Shown: positions 5,807 to 5,854 of the stretch, in pieces
Position numbering within the stretch: the stretch's first letter is position 1
Layout of the letters: each line of letters starts with the position of its first letter
Assembly (NCBI GenBank): GCA_023393825.1
Contig: JAEXBW010000080.1
Coordinates: 1-5,854, forward strand
Origin: Elusimicrobiota bacterium
GTDB taxonomy: Bacteria; Elusimicrobiota; Elusimicrobia; Elusimicrobiales; Elusimicrobiaceae
Direction of reading: 5' to 3'
Length of the DNA stretch: 5,854 nt
Position numbers and translations under genes: made by a program
The notes under the pieces: model-generated
What the model was told of the DNA's origin: nothing
Seen by the model: the letters and a program-made list of their open reading frames with translations, nothing else
The model's database searches: none

Positions 5807-5814
5807 AGGTGGAT

Positions 5815-5854
5815 ATGAAATTTGAACAAACGTACCAAGAGTACTTTAAAAGGA
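5815..5854 (+). CDS. Start of a gene running off the window; possibly an ECF-type sigma factor
   Basis: An ATG at 5815 follows an excellent Shine-Dalgarno sequence, GGAGG at 5805-5809, with a five-base spacing. Thirteen complete codons are visible, reading MKFEQTYQEYFKR, and the frame is still open at the window edge. The pattern FE-x-x-Y-x-x-YF-x-R resembles the N-terminus of ECF sigma factors (region 2), which often begin with a phrase such as FEELYREYFPRV. Thirteen residues cannot establish a family, so the start is fairly secure while the product is a guess. Confidence 0.5.
   Translation, partial: MKFEQTYQEYFKR

Larger units (their letters stand above)
5461..5814. other. Structured intergenic region without a convincing gene
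   Basis: Between the operon terminator and the next start codon, every frame on both strands is broken by stops within about 40 codons. The stretch instead holds a small hairpin (5477-5492, GCTGGC pairing with GCTAGC), a long inverted repeat, two degenerate direct repeats, a tandem octamer, a promoter candidate and a hairpin at the next ribosome binding site. I see no tRNA, rRNA or known small-RNA signature. Confidence 0.6.

Overview
The window reads as ordinary chromosomal DNA from a bacterium of middling G+C, with A/T-rich intergenic stretches. A secreted DUF2147 protein with a cleavable signal peptide fits a diderm, and a guess at Elusimicrobiota or a similar lineage is compatible. No marker gene here proves the phylum, so the taxonomy is a weak inference.

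Layout. Bases 1-1323 (+) are the 3' three quarters of a SulP-family anion transporter with a C-terminal STAS domain; its start lies upstream of the window. It converges on a minus-strand gene (1409-1921) for a small exported DUF2147 protein, and the two share a strong bidirectional hairpin terminator at 1344-1381. Bases 1922-2078 hold back-to-back promoters. To the right runs a tight three-gene operon: an actinobacterial-type phosphoserine aminotransferase (serC, 2079-3245), a short ACT-less 3-phosphoglycerate dehydrogenase (serA, 3242-4192, 4-bp ATGA overlap), and a DUF1015 protein (4193-5425, starting on the base after the serA stop). The operon ends at a canonical GNRA-loop terminator (5431-5460). 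Bases 5461-5814 are non-coding but structured: a long imperfect inverted repeat, a pair of degenerate direct repeats, a short tandem repeat, a promoter candidate and a hairpin touching the next ribosome binding site. A new gene starts at 5815 and runs off the end; only 13 complete codons are visible.

How the genes work together. SerA and SerC turn 3-phosphoglycerate into O-phosphoserine. The last step (O-phosphoserine to serine, normally SerB) has no recognisable gene here, and the third operon position is taken by DUF1015. That protein has a DGHHR motif and a C-terminal PPKST-type motif which, from memory, resemble the ParB/Srx-like free-serine kinase SerK. The most interesting hypothesis is that this DUF1015 protein is a serine/phosphoserine phosphotransferase standing in for, or working with, SerB. 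The SulP transporter and the DUF2147 protein have no evident link to serine metabolism.
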